NCBI GenBank assembly: GCA_945871905.1
Contig: CAMBXL010000004.1
Coordinates: 1-64,000 of the forward strand
DNA: 64,000 bases
Direction of reading: 5' to 3'
From: Chitinophaga pinensis
GTDB lineage: Bacteria; Bacteroidota; Bacteroidia; NS11-12g; UBA955
The notes under the pieces were generated by a model that was not told where the DNA came from, did not search any database, and saw only the letters and a program-made list of their open reading frames with translations. This document shows positions 44,346-53,320 of this stretch, piece by piece. Positions within the stretch are counted from its first letter, which is position 1, and the number at the start of each line of letters is the position of its first letter. A program made the translations under genes and the position numbers.

Positions 44346-46499
44346 TTGAAGACAAATTTAAAAGCTATTGATATTGTAAAAGAAATTGAAACTATTTTGA
44401 CTGATCAAAATGGTAAGGTACTCAATCATAAACAAATTTTTTCTAGACTTTCAGCCTCATTGAAGCCGACAAATCCAGAAAACTTATTGCCATATTTAAC
44501 AGCGATGGTAGATGATGCCATTATTCACCAACATGATACTTTCAAATTTTCAATTCCTCAAACAGTTACTTTTATTGAAGGAGTTGTAGATATCTCAAAA
44601 AGTGGGAGAGTGTTCTTAATAGTTGAGGGAGAAGCTGAGGATTATATAGTTAATGATTCAAACGTCAAATTATTGCCATTTGACAAAGTTATGGCAGTTA
44701 AAACCAAAAAGAATAAGGTTGACATTATAAAACGAATACAGCATTCAGACAAAAATTATGTTGGCGTTCTTAATAAAAAAAAAAGCTATTGGTTTGTAGT
44801 TCCCGATTCAAACAAGTTTAAACATCCTTTTGATGTTAAATTTTCTCACCATTTAAAAGTTGGTAATAAAGTAGTTTTCAAAATCATTGATTACCCTGCT
44901 CAATCTAAATTTCCACGTGCAGAAATAATTGAAATACTTGGAAAACAAGGCGATCACCATACCGAAATGCACGCCATATTGGCCGAATACGGATTGCCTG
45001 AAAAATTCGAAGATGAAGTGAACAGTGCATCCGATTTACTGAGTGCTACAATTTCAGAAAGTGAAATAAAAAAGCGTGAAGATTTCAGAGGAGTTCTTAC
45101 ATTTACAATTGATCCTGATACAGCAAAAGATTTTGATGATGCCATATCATACAAAAAATTGAAAGATGGTAATTTCGAAATTGGGGTACATATTGCCGAT
45201 GTTTCACATTACGTAAAACCAGGAGATATCATCGATAAAGAAGCTATTAAAAGAGCAACATCCGTTTATTTGGTTGATAGAGTTGTTCCAATGTTACCAT
45301 TCAATCTGTCCGACTCTATTTGTTCCCTTGTGCCTAATGAAGACAGGTTGACTTTTTCAGTAATATTTGAAATTTCGCCTGAATTTAACCTATTAAAGAC
45401 CCGTTTTTCCAAAACTATTATTCACTCAGACAAGAGATTTTCTTATGAAGAGGCTCAAGAGATTTTGGATAATAAAGAAGGATTATACCATGATGAATTA
45501 GCCCATATATTGTCATTTACTCAACATTTAACTAAAAAAAGATTTGACAATGGCGCTTTGAATTTTGAATCAACAGAATACAAGTTTGTATTAGACGAGA
45601 ATTTTAAACCCTTGTCAATGGCTGTTAAACAAAGGCAAGCCACTAATAGATTGATAGAAGAATTAATGCTTTTGGCTAATCAATCGGTTGCTACTTTTAT
45701 TTATACTCAAAAACCAAGAAAACCGTTTGTATATAGAACACACGATGAACCGAGTGATTTAAAGATTACAGAACTGAAAAAGTTTGTTGCCAAATTTGGT
45801 TATACTTTACAGATAGACAATGAAAAAATATTGAGAGATTCAATCAATAAATTGTCGCTAGCTATAGAAGGCAAAATAGAACAAGATGTGATTCAATCAA
45901 TGTGTATTAGAAGTATGTCAAAAGCATCCTATACGCCTAATAAACCAAGTCATTATGGCTTAGCTTTTGAGTATTATACCCATTTTACTTCTCCTATCAG
46001 AAGATATCCTGATGTTATCGTTCACCGATTGTTATTTGGTTATTTAAATGGTCAAACTATGGCTGAAATATGCCATTGGAACATGGAACAGTTGGATGGC
46101 GCCTGCAAGCATTGTTCAAAAATGGAAATTACGGCTTCCGAGGCAGAAAGAGCATCTATTAAATACAAACAAGCTGAATGGATGGAGCAGCATATTGGTC
46201 AAAAGTTTGAGGGAGTGATTACAGGGTTGACCGATTTTGGAATGTTTGTTGAGATTAAGAAATTCAAATGTGAGGGTATGGTCAGATTGAACTCAATAAT
46301 TGGCGACCATTATGAATATGATTCAGCGATGATGGCAGTTATAGGAAGAAAATATTACAAGCAATACAAAATGGGAGACACTGTAATGGTTCAAGTATTG
46401 GATGCAAGTAAAAAAACAAGAACGATAGATTTAGTATTTAGCACAGATAATAATAAAAACAAGAAGAAAAATTATGGCCGATCATCACATCAATTCTAA
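44346..46499 (+). CDS. rnr: Ribonuclease R (TTG start)
   Basis: A 717-residue 3'-5' exoribonuclease: winged-helix start, cold-shock domains (about 70-200), RNB catalytic domain (about 255-580, with TIDPDTAKDFDDAI carrying the metal-binding aspartates) and S1 domain (about 620-705, FEGVITGLTDFGMFVEI). An in-frame TAA at 44340-44342 lies 3 nt before the TTG at 44346, and no ATG occurs for about 47 codons, so TTG is the best start. The 3' end overlaps the prenyl synthase by 26 nt. Confidence 0.95.
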   Translation: MKTNLKAIDIVKEIETILTDQNGKVLNHKQIFSRLSASLKPTNPENLLPYLTAMVDDAIIHQHDTFKFSIPQTVTFIEGVVDISKSGRVFLIVEGEAEDYIVNDSNVKLLPFDKVMAVKTKKNKVDIIKRIQHSDKNYVGVLNKKKSYWFVVPDSNKFKHPFDVKFSHHLKVGNKVVFKIIDYPAQSKFPRAEIIEILGKQGDHHTEMHAILAEYGLPEKFEDEVNSASDLLSATISESEIKKREDFRGVLTFTIDPDTAKDFDDAISYKKLKDGNFEIGVHIADVSHYVKPGDIIDKEAIKRATSVYLVDRVVPMLPFNLSDSICSLVPNEDRLTFSVIFEISPEFNLLKTRFSKTIIHSDKRFSYEEAQEILDNKEGLYHDELAHILSFTQHLTKKRFDNGALNFESTEYKFVLDENFKPLSMAVKQRQATNRLIEELMLLANQSVATFIYTQKPRKPFVYRTHDEPSDLKITELKKFVAKFGYTLQIDNEKILRDSINKLSLAIEGKIEQDVIQSMCIRSMSKASYTPNKPSHYGLAFEYYTHFTSPIRRYPDVIVHRLLFGYLNGQTMAEICHWNMEQLDGACKHCSKMEITASEAERASIKYKQAEWMEQHIGQKFEGVITGLTDFGMFVEIKKFKCEGMVRLNSIIGDHYEYDSAMMAVIGRKYYKQYKMGDTVMVQVLDASKKTRTIDLVFSTDNNKNKKKNYGRSSHQF

Positions 46500-47448
46500 A
46501 GCAATAGAAAATTATATTTTATCAAACCCATTCAAAGGTAAGCCAGAGAATTTATATAATGCTATGAATTATATCATGCAGTTGGGTGGCAAAAGAATGC
46601 GTCCACAACTCATGCTTCTTTCTTATTTAGCGGTTAAAAATGAGGTGAATAACAGTGCATTTAATATAGCACTTGCTTTGGAAACTTTTCATAACTTCTC
46701 TTTAGTACATGATGATATTATGGACAATGCCCCAATCAGAAGAGGAAAAAAAACGGTTCACGAAGAGTGGGATATTCCTACTGCTATTTTAGTAGGAGAT
46801 AATTTACTTATTAAGTGTTATGAGCTCATTATGGAGACTGATTTTGAAAATAAGATTCCATTGATGAAAGAATTTACCAAAATGGCTAGTTTAGTTTGCG
46901 ATGGTCAACAATTAGATATGAATATGCCGTTCAAAGAATTTGTTACTGAAGATGATTATTTGAAAATGATAGAGTTAAAAACGGCTGTTTTGCCAGCTTG
47001 TGCTCTAAAAATGGGAGCAATGTCAGCAGGAGCAAATGAGGTTGAATGTCAATTATTTTATGATTTTGGACTTAATTTAGGAATGGCTTTTCAATTGCAA
47101 GATGATTATTTGGATGCTTTTGGTTTGGAATCCCAAATAGGCAAACAAGTTGGAGGAGATATTTTAGAGAATAAAAAAACAGTGTTATTTATTCATGCAT
47201 TAAATCATTTGTCAGATTCTTTAAAAGAGGAATTATTAAATTGGTACGACAATAAATCGAATTCTGAAGAAAAGATTCAGAAAGTAAAAGAGTTGTTTGA
47301 ACAAGCAGACAGTAGAAATTATCTTTTGAATTTAAAAGCTTCATATGAAGCAAAGGCGCTTGAGTATTTAAGATCAATCACAATGAATCAAACCGTAAAA
47401 ACAGAATTTGATAATTTGTTTGGATTTTTAAAGAGTCGCGCTAACTAA
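46474..47448 (+). CDS. Trans-isoprenyl diphosphate synthase
   Basis: A 324-residue polyprenyl synthetase with both Asp-rich motifs: DDIMD (residues 80-84) followed by RRGKKTVH, and DDYLD (210-214). GGKRMRPQL is the upstream family motif. It condenses isopentenyl diphosphate with an allylic diphosphate; the chain length cannot be fixed by eye. It starts inside the 3' end of rnr, so the two are coupled. Confidence 0.92.
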   Translation: MADHHINSKAIENYILSNPFKGKPENLYNAMNYIMQLGGKRMRPQLMLLSYLAVKNEVNNSAFNIALALETFHNFSLVHDDIMDNAPIRRGKKTVHEEWDIPTAILVGDNLLIKCYELIMETDFENKIPLMKEFTKMASLVCDGQQLDMNMPFKEFVTEDDYLKMIELKTAVLPACALKMGAMSAGANEVECQLFYDFGLNLGMAFQLQDDYLDAFGLESQIGKQVGGDILENKKTVLFIHALNHLSDSLKEELLNWYDNKSNSEEKIQKVKELFEQADSRNYLLNLKASYEAKALEYLRSITMNQTVKTEFDNLFGFLKSRAN

Positions 47449-47492
47449 TACTGATATTAATCAATTTAGGTGCTGACTTAGCTCAGTCTGTT

Positions 47493-47506
47493 CATTGTTA
47501 ACAATG
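47493..47506. promoter_or_regulatory. Perfect 14-bp palindrome CATTGTTAACAATG
   Basis: It lies 2 nt upstream of the -7 element at 47509, where a bound repressor would block RNA polymerase. No regulator gene is adjacent. Confidence 0.45.
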
Positions 47507-47508
47507 TT

Positions 47509-47516
47509 TATGTTTG
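47509..47516 (+). promoter_or_regulatory. TATGTTTG -7 element for the coiled-coil protein gene
   Basis: Exact TAnnTTTG, 18 nt before the ATG at 47535. Confidence 0.55.
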
Positions 47517-47534
47517 TAACATATAATAATAACA

Positions 47535-47912
47535 ATGAAAGACTCATTATCACATTTACACTTACTATGCGAAGATTGGCATAGAGAACTTAGTTTTTTC
47601 AAAGACGAGTTAAAGATTTTCAAAAACAGGTTAGACGAAGTTGCGAGTAAAAACACGCACAAAGATGTTTTAATCCAAGTTGAACACTTTGAAAACAAAT
47701 TAAAAATTATGTCCAACAATATTGATGAATTGTTACACGATGTACAATTAAAAGCTGGGGTAGTATCTCAACAATCTGTCGCCCAGCCCAAGTATATACA
47801 TGTTAAAATGATGGAAGTAGATGTGAATATTCAAGACTTAATGGAATATACTTCCAAAGATTTTTATGAAACCAAGCACGAGTTTTATCATTTTTTAGCG
47901 AAAACATTCTAG
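47535..47912 (+). CDS. Hypothetical coiled-coil protein
   Basis: 125 residues, soluble, His- and charge-rich and almost wholly helical, with heptad-like runs (about 8-75). Segments such as HLLCEDWHRELSFFKDELKIF and VEHFENKLKIM suggest a helical bundle resembling hemerythrin-like or haem-free four-helix proteins, but no ligand set is clear. Monocistronic, with its own promoter, a palindromic candidate operator and a strong terminator. Function unknown. Confidence 0.65.
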   Translation: MKDSLSHLHLLCEDWHRELSFFKDELKIFKNRLDEVASKNTHKDVLIQVEHFENKLKIMSNNIDELLHDVQLKAGVVSQQSVAQPKYIHVKMMEVDVNIQDLMEYTSKDFYETKHEFYHFLAKTF

Positions 47913-47930
47913 AAATACCAATAATAATTG

Positions 47931-47961
47931 AAGCCGGACTATTAATAGACCGGCTTTTTTT
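47931..47961 (+). terminator. Rho-independent terminator after the coiled-coil protein gene
   Basis: Stem AAGCCGG/CCGGCTT with an inner CTAT/ATAG pairing and a following T run, 18 nt after the stop codon. Confidence 0.88.
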
Positions 47962-48024
47962 GTTTCTATAATTTCAACTTGAGTTTAAAAATTTTTAATA
48001 GTTAATAAATGAATTAAAATTAGC

Positions 48025-48032
48025 TAAATTTG
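48025..48032 (+). promoter_or_regulatory. TAAATTTG -7 element for the mtaB unit
   Basis: Exact TAnnTTTG. It ends 9 nt before the ATG at 48042 and overlaps an upstream TTG that could otherwise be taken as the start. Confidence 0.55.
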
Positions 48033-48041
48033 CACTTATTA

Positions 48042-49367
48042 ATGCAAAAGACAGTCGCGTTTTATACATTAGGTTGTAAGTTAAATTTCTCTGAAACAAG
48101 TACCATTTCAAGACAACTTCAAGAACATGGTTTTGAAAAAAAAGAATTTACCGATTCTGCGGATGTATATGTCATTAATACTTGTTCTGTAACTGACCAT
48201 GCTGATAGAAAGTGTAAAAAAGTGGTTAAAGAAGCATTAAAATACAATCCCAATGCTTTTATCGTTATCATTGGCTGTTATGCTCAGTTAAAACCTGAGG
48301 AAATTTCAAATATACCTGGCGTCGACATGGTATTGGGTGCTGCAGAAAAATTCAATTTGGTTCAGCACATTGGAGATTCCTTTCAGAAGAAAGAAAAAGC
48401 TACGATTTTTAATAATCCAATTAAAGAAACAAATATTTTTATTCCCGGTTTTTCTATCGGTGATAGAACGCGTTCTTTTCTTAAAGTGCAAGATGGATGC
48501 GATTATTTTTGCTCTTTTTGTACCATCCCTTTGGCGCGTGGAAAAAGCAGAAGTAATACCATTGAACAAACAATGGAAACGATCCAAAAAGTAACTGAAA
48601 CATCGGTAAAAGAAATTGTATTAACAGGCGTTAATTTGGGCGATTTTGGTGTTCAAAATCAAGAAACTTTCTATGATTTACTCAAAGAGATTGAAAAACA
48701 TGATGGCAACCAAAGATATCGTATTTCTTCGATAGAGCCTAACTTATTAAGCTCGAATATTATTAAACTTGTTTCAAAATCTCGAAAAATAATGCCTCAT
48801 TTTCATATTCCACTTCAAAGTGGTTCGGATGAGATTTTAAAGAGCATGAGAAGAAAATATCAAAAAGCTTTGTACCAAGAACGCGTCGCAGAGATTAAGC
48901 AACTTATGCCTCATTGTTCCATTGGTGTTGATGTTATTGTAGGATACCCAGGAGAGGATGAGGAACATTTTTTGGAAACATACCAATTCTTAAATGAACT
49001 TGACGTGAGCTACTTACACGTTTTTCCATATTCTGAGAGAAAACAAACAACTGCTGCTAAATTACCAGGAAAAGTACATCAGTTTAAACGCAATGAAAGA
49101 ACGGAAATGCTTAGAATTTTAAGCGAAAAAAAGAAACAACAATTTTATAATCAATTTATAGGTCAAGAAGCTTTCGTGTTATTTGAAAATGAAGAGAAAA
49201 AAGGTAAAATGTTCGGTTTTACAAGCAATTATATTAAAGTAGAGGTAGATTATGACCCGTTATTAATTAACGAAATTGTAAAAGTTGAACTTACTTCTAT
49301 AAATACAGATGGTCACATGAACGCAACAATCAATTACACTAATCAACAATTATTAAATGTATCCTAA
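48042..49367 (+). CDS. mtaB: tRNA t6A37 methylthiotransferase MtaB
   Basis: A 441-residue radical-SAM methylthiotransferase. The N-terminal UPF0004 domain has GCKLNFSETS, NTCSVTDHADRKCKK and IIGCYAQL with three Fe-S cysteines; the SAM-cluster motif is C153-x3-C157-x2-C160 in QDGCDYFCSFCTIPLARG; a TRAM domain ends the protein. It converts t6A37 to ms2t6A37 in tRNAs. The ATG at 48042 is chosen over the TTG inside the -7 element. It overlaps lgt by 11 nt. Confidence 0.93.
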   Translation: MQKTVAFYTLGCKLNFSETSTISRQLQEHGFEKKEFTDSADVYVINTCSVTDHADRKCKKVVKEALKYNPNAFIVIIGCYAQLKPEEISNIPGVDMVLGAAEKFNLVQHIGDSFQKKEKATIFNNPIKETNIFIPGFSIGDRTRSFLKVQDGCDYFCSFCTIPLARGKSRSNTIEQTMETIQKVTETSVKEIVLTGVNLGDFGVQNQETFYDLLKEIEKHDGNQRYRISSIEPNLLSSNIIKLVSKSRKIMPHFHIPLQSGSDEILKSMRRKYQKALYQERVAEIKQLMPHCSIGVDVIVGYPGEDEEHFLETYQFLNELDVSYLHVFPYSERKQTTAAKLPGKVHQFKRNERTEMLRILSEKKKQQFYNQFIGQEAFVLFENEEKKGKMFGFTSNYIKVEVDYDPLLINEIVKVELTSINTDGHMNATINYTNQQLLNVS

Positions 49368-50562
49368 TTTTTATTACATATTCCAAGACTGGTTCGGTTT
49401 AGAAATCGATGGTCTTAAACTTATTAACTCATTTGGTTTTTTTGTGGCAATGTCTTTCATATTGGCCAATTATATAATGACCAAAGAACTCAAAAGGAAA
49501 TTTAACGATGGCGTATTGGGTAAAAAACAATTTATTACAATCTTAAAAGGTAAGGCATTTTCTGTTTCTGATTATGTAACTGCTGCTATTACTGGATTTA
49601 TTATTGGTTTCAAATTTTTACCTGTGTTAATTGATTTTTCTGTTGTAAACAATGATCCTCAATCCTATATCCTATCAACAAAAGGTGATTTCATCTATGG
49701 ACTATTAGTCATGCTTGCTTTCTTAGGGTTTAACTATTGGCAAGACAAGAGACAAAGATTACCTGAAATTGTCAAAGAACAAAAACAAATTGACCCTTCT
49801 TATCACATGGGAGCAATCACTATGGCAGCATTTATTGGAGGGATTTTTGGTGCTAAGTTGTTCCATATCTTAGAGAACATGTCTCAGTTTTATGCCAATC
49901 CTATGGATTCAATTATGTCTTTTAGTGGATTGACTTATTATGGTGGATTGATTGTTGGTGCAGCTTCGGTTTTATTTGTAGCCCATAAAAGAGGCATTCC
50001 TGTTTTGCACATGTTGGATGTAGGTGGCCCAGCAATGATGTTGGCTTATGGCACAGGTCGTATAGGTTGTCATGTAAGTGGTGATGGCGATTGGGGAATT
50101 GTAAATGAATTGCCTAAACCTAAATGGATGAATCTATTGCCAGACTGGATGTGGGCTTATAACTACCCTAACAATGTCAACAAAGTTTGTAATCCTTTTA
50201 CTGAGACTGATCCAAGGTATTTAGAAAACATTAATTGTGATTTTAATGTAACTCCCTACTTAATAGCCAATGTCTTTCCAACACCATTGTATGAAGCAAT
50301 TGCATGTGCCTTATTGTTTTTTATATTGTGGATGTTAAGAAAACGACTAAAATATGCAGGAGTTCTTTTTGGAATCTATTTAATATTGAATGGTCTTGAA
50401 AGATTCCTAATTGAAAAAATAAGAGTCAATACAATTATGGATACTTTTAATATGACCCAAGCAGAAATTATTTCATTTTCATTGATGTTTTTAGGCGTTT
50501 TGTTAATCTTATTTAGCCTTAACAAAAAAATATCTGTAAAGGGAAATGATAATGTGGCATAA
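49357..50562 (+). CDS. lgt: Prolipoprotein diacylglyceryl transferase
   Basis: A 401-residue inner-membrane enzyme with about seven helices, larger than E. coli Lgt owing to loops at about 90-135 and 255-290. Core motifs: GLTYYGGLIVG, YGTGRIGCHVSGDGDWG (the conserved Arg-Gly signature) and GIYLILNGLERFLIEKIRVN. It transfers diacylglyceryl to the lipobox Cys, the first step for lipoproteins such as those at 189 and 1546. Translationally coupled to mtaB. Confidence 0.92.
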   Translation: MYPNFYYIFQDWFGLEIDGLKLINSFGFFVAMSFILANYIMTKELKRKFNDGVLGKKQFITILKGKAFSVSDYVTAAITGFIIGFKFLPVLIDFSVVNNDPQSYILSTKGDFIYGLLVMLAFLGFNYWQDKRQRLPEIVKEQKQIDPSYHMGAITMAAFIGGIFGAKLFHILENMSQFYANPMDSIMSFSGLTYYGGLIVGAASVLFVAHKRGIPVLHMLDVGGPAMMLAYGTGRIGCHVSGDGDWGIVNELPKPKWMNLLPDWMWAYNYPNNVNKVCNPFTETDPRYLENINCDFNVTPYLIANVFPTPLYEAIACALLFFILWMLRKRLKYAGVLFGIYLILNGLERFLIEKIRVNTIMDTFNMTQAEIISFSLMFLGVLLILFSLNKKISVKGNDNVA

Positions 50563-50582
50563 GGATTGTGAATATTAAATTT

Positions 50583-51227
50583 ATGAAATCGATAATTTTA
50601 TCTTTATTTGTTTTAATGTCCTATGAAACTATGGCACAATCCAATTTGAAAGACAGCACTTTAAAGAAAGATTCTATTCAAAAACAAGACAGTTCACAAA
50701 AGCGCGACCGTTATGTTGTGAGAATAGGCGTTGAAATTGTTGATGGTGATACCATGTCTGTGTATTTAATCAATCGATTTGTAAAGAGTAAAGAAACCAT
50801 TACCCAAGAGGAAAAAGACAACTATGCTAAATTGGTTAGATATGTAAAAAAAGCTTTGCCCTATGCCAAATTAGCGGCTTTCAGATTGCAAATGATGGAG
50901 GACAACCTTAATTTATTGACAACTGAAAAAGCTAGAAAAAAATATATTAAGGAAAGCGAAAAAGCAGTTAAAAAGCAATTCATGGATGATTTAAAAAACT
51001 TTTATGTAGAAGAGGGTAAAATATTACTAAAGTTAATTCATCGAGAAACAGGTAAAACCACTTGGGATATTCTCAAAAACTACAGAGGTACTTTTGAAAC
51101 TTTATTTTGGCAAGCAATGGCAAAAACATACGATGCCAATATGAAAGTGACTTATGATCCTGTTATTGATTACCAAATAGAAGAAATTATTAAATCATTA
51201 GAAGTTGACAATGTTCCCAAAAATTGA
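50583..51227 (+). CDS. DUF4294 exported protein
   Basis: A 214-residue protein with signal peptide (about 1-19) and a Lys/Asp/Ser-rich linker, then the DUF4294 domain (about 50-212): DGDTMSVYLINRF, KLVRYVKKALPYAKLA, HRETGKTTWDILKNYRGTFETLFWQ. The domain is common in Bacteroidota; its function is unknown. The ATG at 50583 is preferred over a GTG at 50568. It overlaps bshB1 by 17 nt. Confidence 0.85.
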   Translation: MKSIILSLFVLMSYETMAQSNLKDSTLKKDSIQKQDSSQKRDRYVVRIGVEIVDGDTMSVYLINRFVKSKETITQEEKDNYAKLVRYVKKALPYAKLAAFRLQMMEDNLNLLTTEKARKKYIKESEKAVKKQFMDDLKNFYVEEGKILLKLIHRETGKTTWDILKNYRGTFETLFWQAMAKTYDANMKVTYDPVIDYQIEEIIKSLEVDNVPKN

Positions 51228-51936
51228 ATTATTGGCTTTCGCTGCCCATCCTGATGATATAGAAATTTCTATTTCAGGGACTTTATTAAAACACAAAGCT
51301 GCAGGATTAAAAATAGGTATTGTGGACTTAACTAAAGGGGAGTTAGGTACACGAGGAAACGAAACTATACGTTCTCAAGAAAGTGAAAAAGCCTCAAAAC
51401 TCCTTAACATAGATATTAGAGTAAATTTAGGTTTGAAAGATGGTTTTTTAACTAATGACGAAGCTTCTTTGAGAGCAATTGTGACCGAAATCAGAAAATA
51501 CAGACCTAATATTGTTTTAATTAACGCAGAAAGAGACAGGCACCCTGACCATGGTAAGGCACATACTATGTTAAAGGAAGCTTGCTTTTTAGCTGGATTG
51601 CCCAAATTAATAATCGAATACAATGGAGAAAATCTAGAAGCTTGGCGACCTAAAAATGTGTTTTCTTATATTCAAGACTATTTAATAGAACCAGATATTT
51701 TAATTGATGTTACTCCATATTGGAAAACTAGAATGGATTCTTTATTGGCTTATTCATCGCAATTTTACAATCTAAATTCAGATGAAATGGAAACTCCAAT
51801 TTCGTCAAAAAGTTTTTTGGATAGTATAGAAGGCAGAGCTATTCAATGGGGTAGACTTATTAATTGTCGATATGCAGAAGGATTAAGGAAAGTCAATTAT
51901 TTTGAAGTAAAACTACTTACTGACTTAGTTTCATGA
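51211..51936 (+). CDS. bshB1: Bacillithiol biosynthesis deacetylase BshB1
   Basis: A 241-residue LmbE-like zinc deacetylase: AAHPDDIEISISGTL (metal His-Asp-Asp), KGELGTRGNETIR, and the closing SKSFLDSIEGRAIQWG typical of BshB1. It removes acetyl from GlcNAc-malate during bacillithiol synthesis. The ATG at 51211 lies inside DUF4294's 3' end. It shows the cell probably uses bacillithiol as its small thiol, which matters for the persulfide chemistry of the island at 8-22 kb. Confidence 0.9.
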   Translation: MFPKIELLAFAAHPDDIEISISGTLLKHKAAGLKIGIVDLTKGELGTRGNETIRSQESEKASKLLNIDIRVNLGLKDGFLTNDEASLRAIVTEIRKYRPNIVLINAERDRHPDHGKAHTMLKEACFLAGLPKLIIEYNGENLEAWRPKNVFSYIQDYLIEPDILIDVTPYWKTRMDSLLAYSSQFYNLNSDEMETPISSKSFLDSIEGRAIQWGRLINCRYAEGLRKVNYFEVKLLTDLVS

Positions 51937-52415
51937 CCAAAAGAATCCTTGTTACATTGCTAATTGTATTAGTTCCTTTTGGAATATATTGGTTATATAC
52001 GTTTAATAAAATTGAAGCCCCTGAATTCGTTGAAGTTAAGTTTTTGAATACTGAAGTAGTCGCTTTTGACAATGTTGAAATTGATGGAGTGGTTACTTTT
52101 TTTAACCCAAATTATAAGGATTGCAGACTTTTGAATACTGAATTAAAAGCGAGTGCAAACGGAATTTTTCTTGGGCATATCGTTCAAATAGAAAAAGTTG
52201 AAATTCCCTCAAATGCGCCTTTTTCTATCCCATTAAAAATGAAAGTAAATCCAGTTCAAATAGGATTAACTGAAGGTATTTCTAGTTTGGTTGAAAAAGC
52301 ATTAAACCAAAACAAATCTTTCAAATTGTATATAGAAGGCTATTCAAGAATAAAAGTTGGAGAAACCATTTATAAAGTCCCTATCAAGCAGGACTTGTTA
52401 GTCAATATGGATTAA
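51933..52415 (+). CDS. LEA type 2-like protein (LEA14/WHy domain)
   Basis: A 160-residue protein with an N-terminal membrane anchor (about 4-22) and a beta-sandwich domain like LEA14/WHy proteins (IDGVVTFFNPNYKDCRLLNTELKASANG). It starts by ATGA overlap with bshB1 and converges on the aminotransferase gene with a 4-nt overlap. Possible role in stress or envelope protection; not established. Confidence 0.75.
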   Translation: MTKRILVTLLIVLVPFGIYWLYTFNKIEAPEFVEVKFLNTEVVAFDNVEIDGVVTFFNPNYKDCRLLNTELKASANGIFLGHIVQIEKVEIPSNAPFSIPLKMKVNPVQIGLTEGISSLVEKALNQNKSFKLYIEGYSRIKVGETIYKVPIKQDLLVNMD

Positions 52416-53236
52416 ATTCCAAATATCTTGGAGTGTAATTCAAAGGTTTGATTAAATTGATAGAAAGATTGTTCAAAACTTTCAACCCAAACAATTCCCT
52501 TAGTTGCATTACTTAGGAAAACCTCATCCGCATTTTTTAAATCATCTTCACTAATTGCTTGTTCACTATATGCTATACCTAGCGACTTTAGTTGATTGAT
52601 AATATGCTGTCTCATTACACCATCTAAACAATATTCAGATAAGGGAGGTGTGTAAACCACACCATCGGAAATAATGAAAATATTAGCATTAAAAGTTTCA
52701 CATATATTTCCTGCTTCATTGTATAAAACAACCGAGTCAAAATGATTGTCTCTTGCAAAAATACCTGCTAAAACATAATTGATTGCTGACAAAGGTTTGA
52801 AAAAACTAACGAAATTAGAAGCTTTTAAAATTTGACCATAAGCCCCAAGTTTAAAACCAATATCATTTAATTTATATCTCGACTCACTTTCGGAAACTTC
52901 AATTAAAAAAGAAGTTTTATCTCTAGCGGGTGCATAAAAACCTTCACTTTCTCTAAAAAAAACTATTCGACATCGTGCATTGATAAAACCATTTTTTAAA
53001 CACAACCATTCTAAATGTTCAGTAAAATAAGCCAATGTCCACTTATCACTCAATGGCAAATGAAATAATTTAGAAGCTCTTAATATCCTATCATAATGCA
53101 ATTCAAGTAGTTGTGGTTTTTTGTTAATGATTTTAATACTCTCAAAAAATCCATCACCGTATTTGTAAATACGGCTAGAAGCATTGAAAAGCTTATCATC
53201 TGCGTGCGTCAGAACACCATTAAAACTGATTAACAT
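52412..53236 (-). CDS. Class IV aminotransferase / 4-amino-4-deoxychorismate lyase-like
   Basis: A 274-residue PLP enzyme of the BCAT/PabC fold: N-terminal YGDGFFESIKI, PLP Lys147 in FFKPLSAINYVLAG, NANIFIISDGVVYTPPLSEYCLDGVMR, and EVFLSNATKGI. It may be an aminodeoxychorismate lyase (folate) or a branched-chain aminotransferase; the short length and context favour the first slightly. Transcribed alone, leftward. Confidence 0.85.
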   Translation of the reverse strand: MLISFNGVLTHADDKLFNASSRIYKYGDGFFESIKIINKKPQLLELHYDRILRASKLFHLPLSDKWTLAYFTEHLEWLCLKNGFINARCRIVFFRESEGFYAPARDKTSFLIEVSESESRYKLNDIGFKLGAYGQILKASNFVSFFKPLSAINYVLAGIFARDNHFDSVVLYNEAGNICETFNANIFIISDGVVYTPPLSEYCLDGVMRQHIINQLKSLGIAYSEQAISEDDLKNADEVFLSNATKGIVWVESFEQSFYQFNQTFELHSKIFGI

Positions 53237-53308
53237 GTAACAAAAGTAAAAAAAAAATTCTAATTAATACAACTTGCTTAGAATTATTTAAAAATTTAAT
53301 AATTTAAG

Positions 53309-53316
53309 TATATTTG
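53309..53316 (+). promoter_or_regulatory. TATATTTG -7 element for the giant PKD protein gene
   Basis: Exact TAnnTTTG, only 4 nt before the ATG at 53321. This implies a nearly leaderless mRNA. Confidence 0.55.
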
Positions 53317-53320
53317 TAAA

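Noticed and set aside
48030-48041. TTG start for mtaB
   Set aside because: The TTG is part of the TAAATTTG -7 element; the ATG at 48042 fits the family N-terminus.
53237-53250. GTAACAAAAGTAAA, a partial match to the sulfur operator
   Set aside because: One arm is incomplete. It lies 1 nt from the leftward aminotransferase start and is not 36 nt before any -7 element; the position 36 nt upstream of the 53309 element does not match either.
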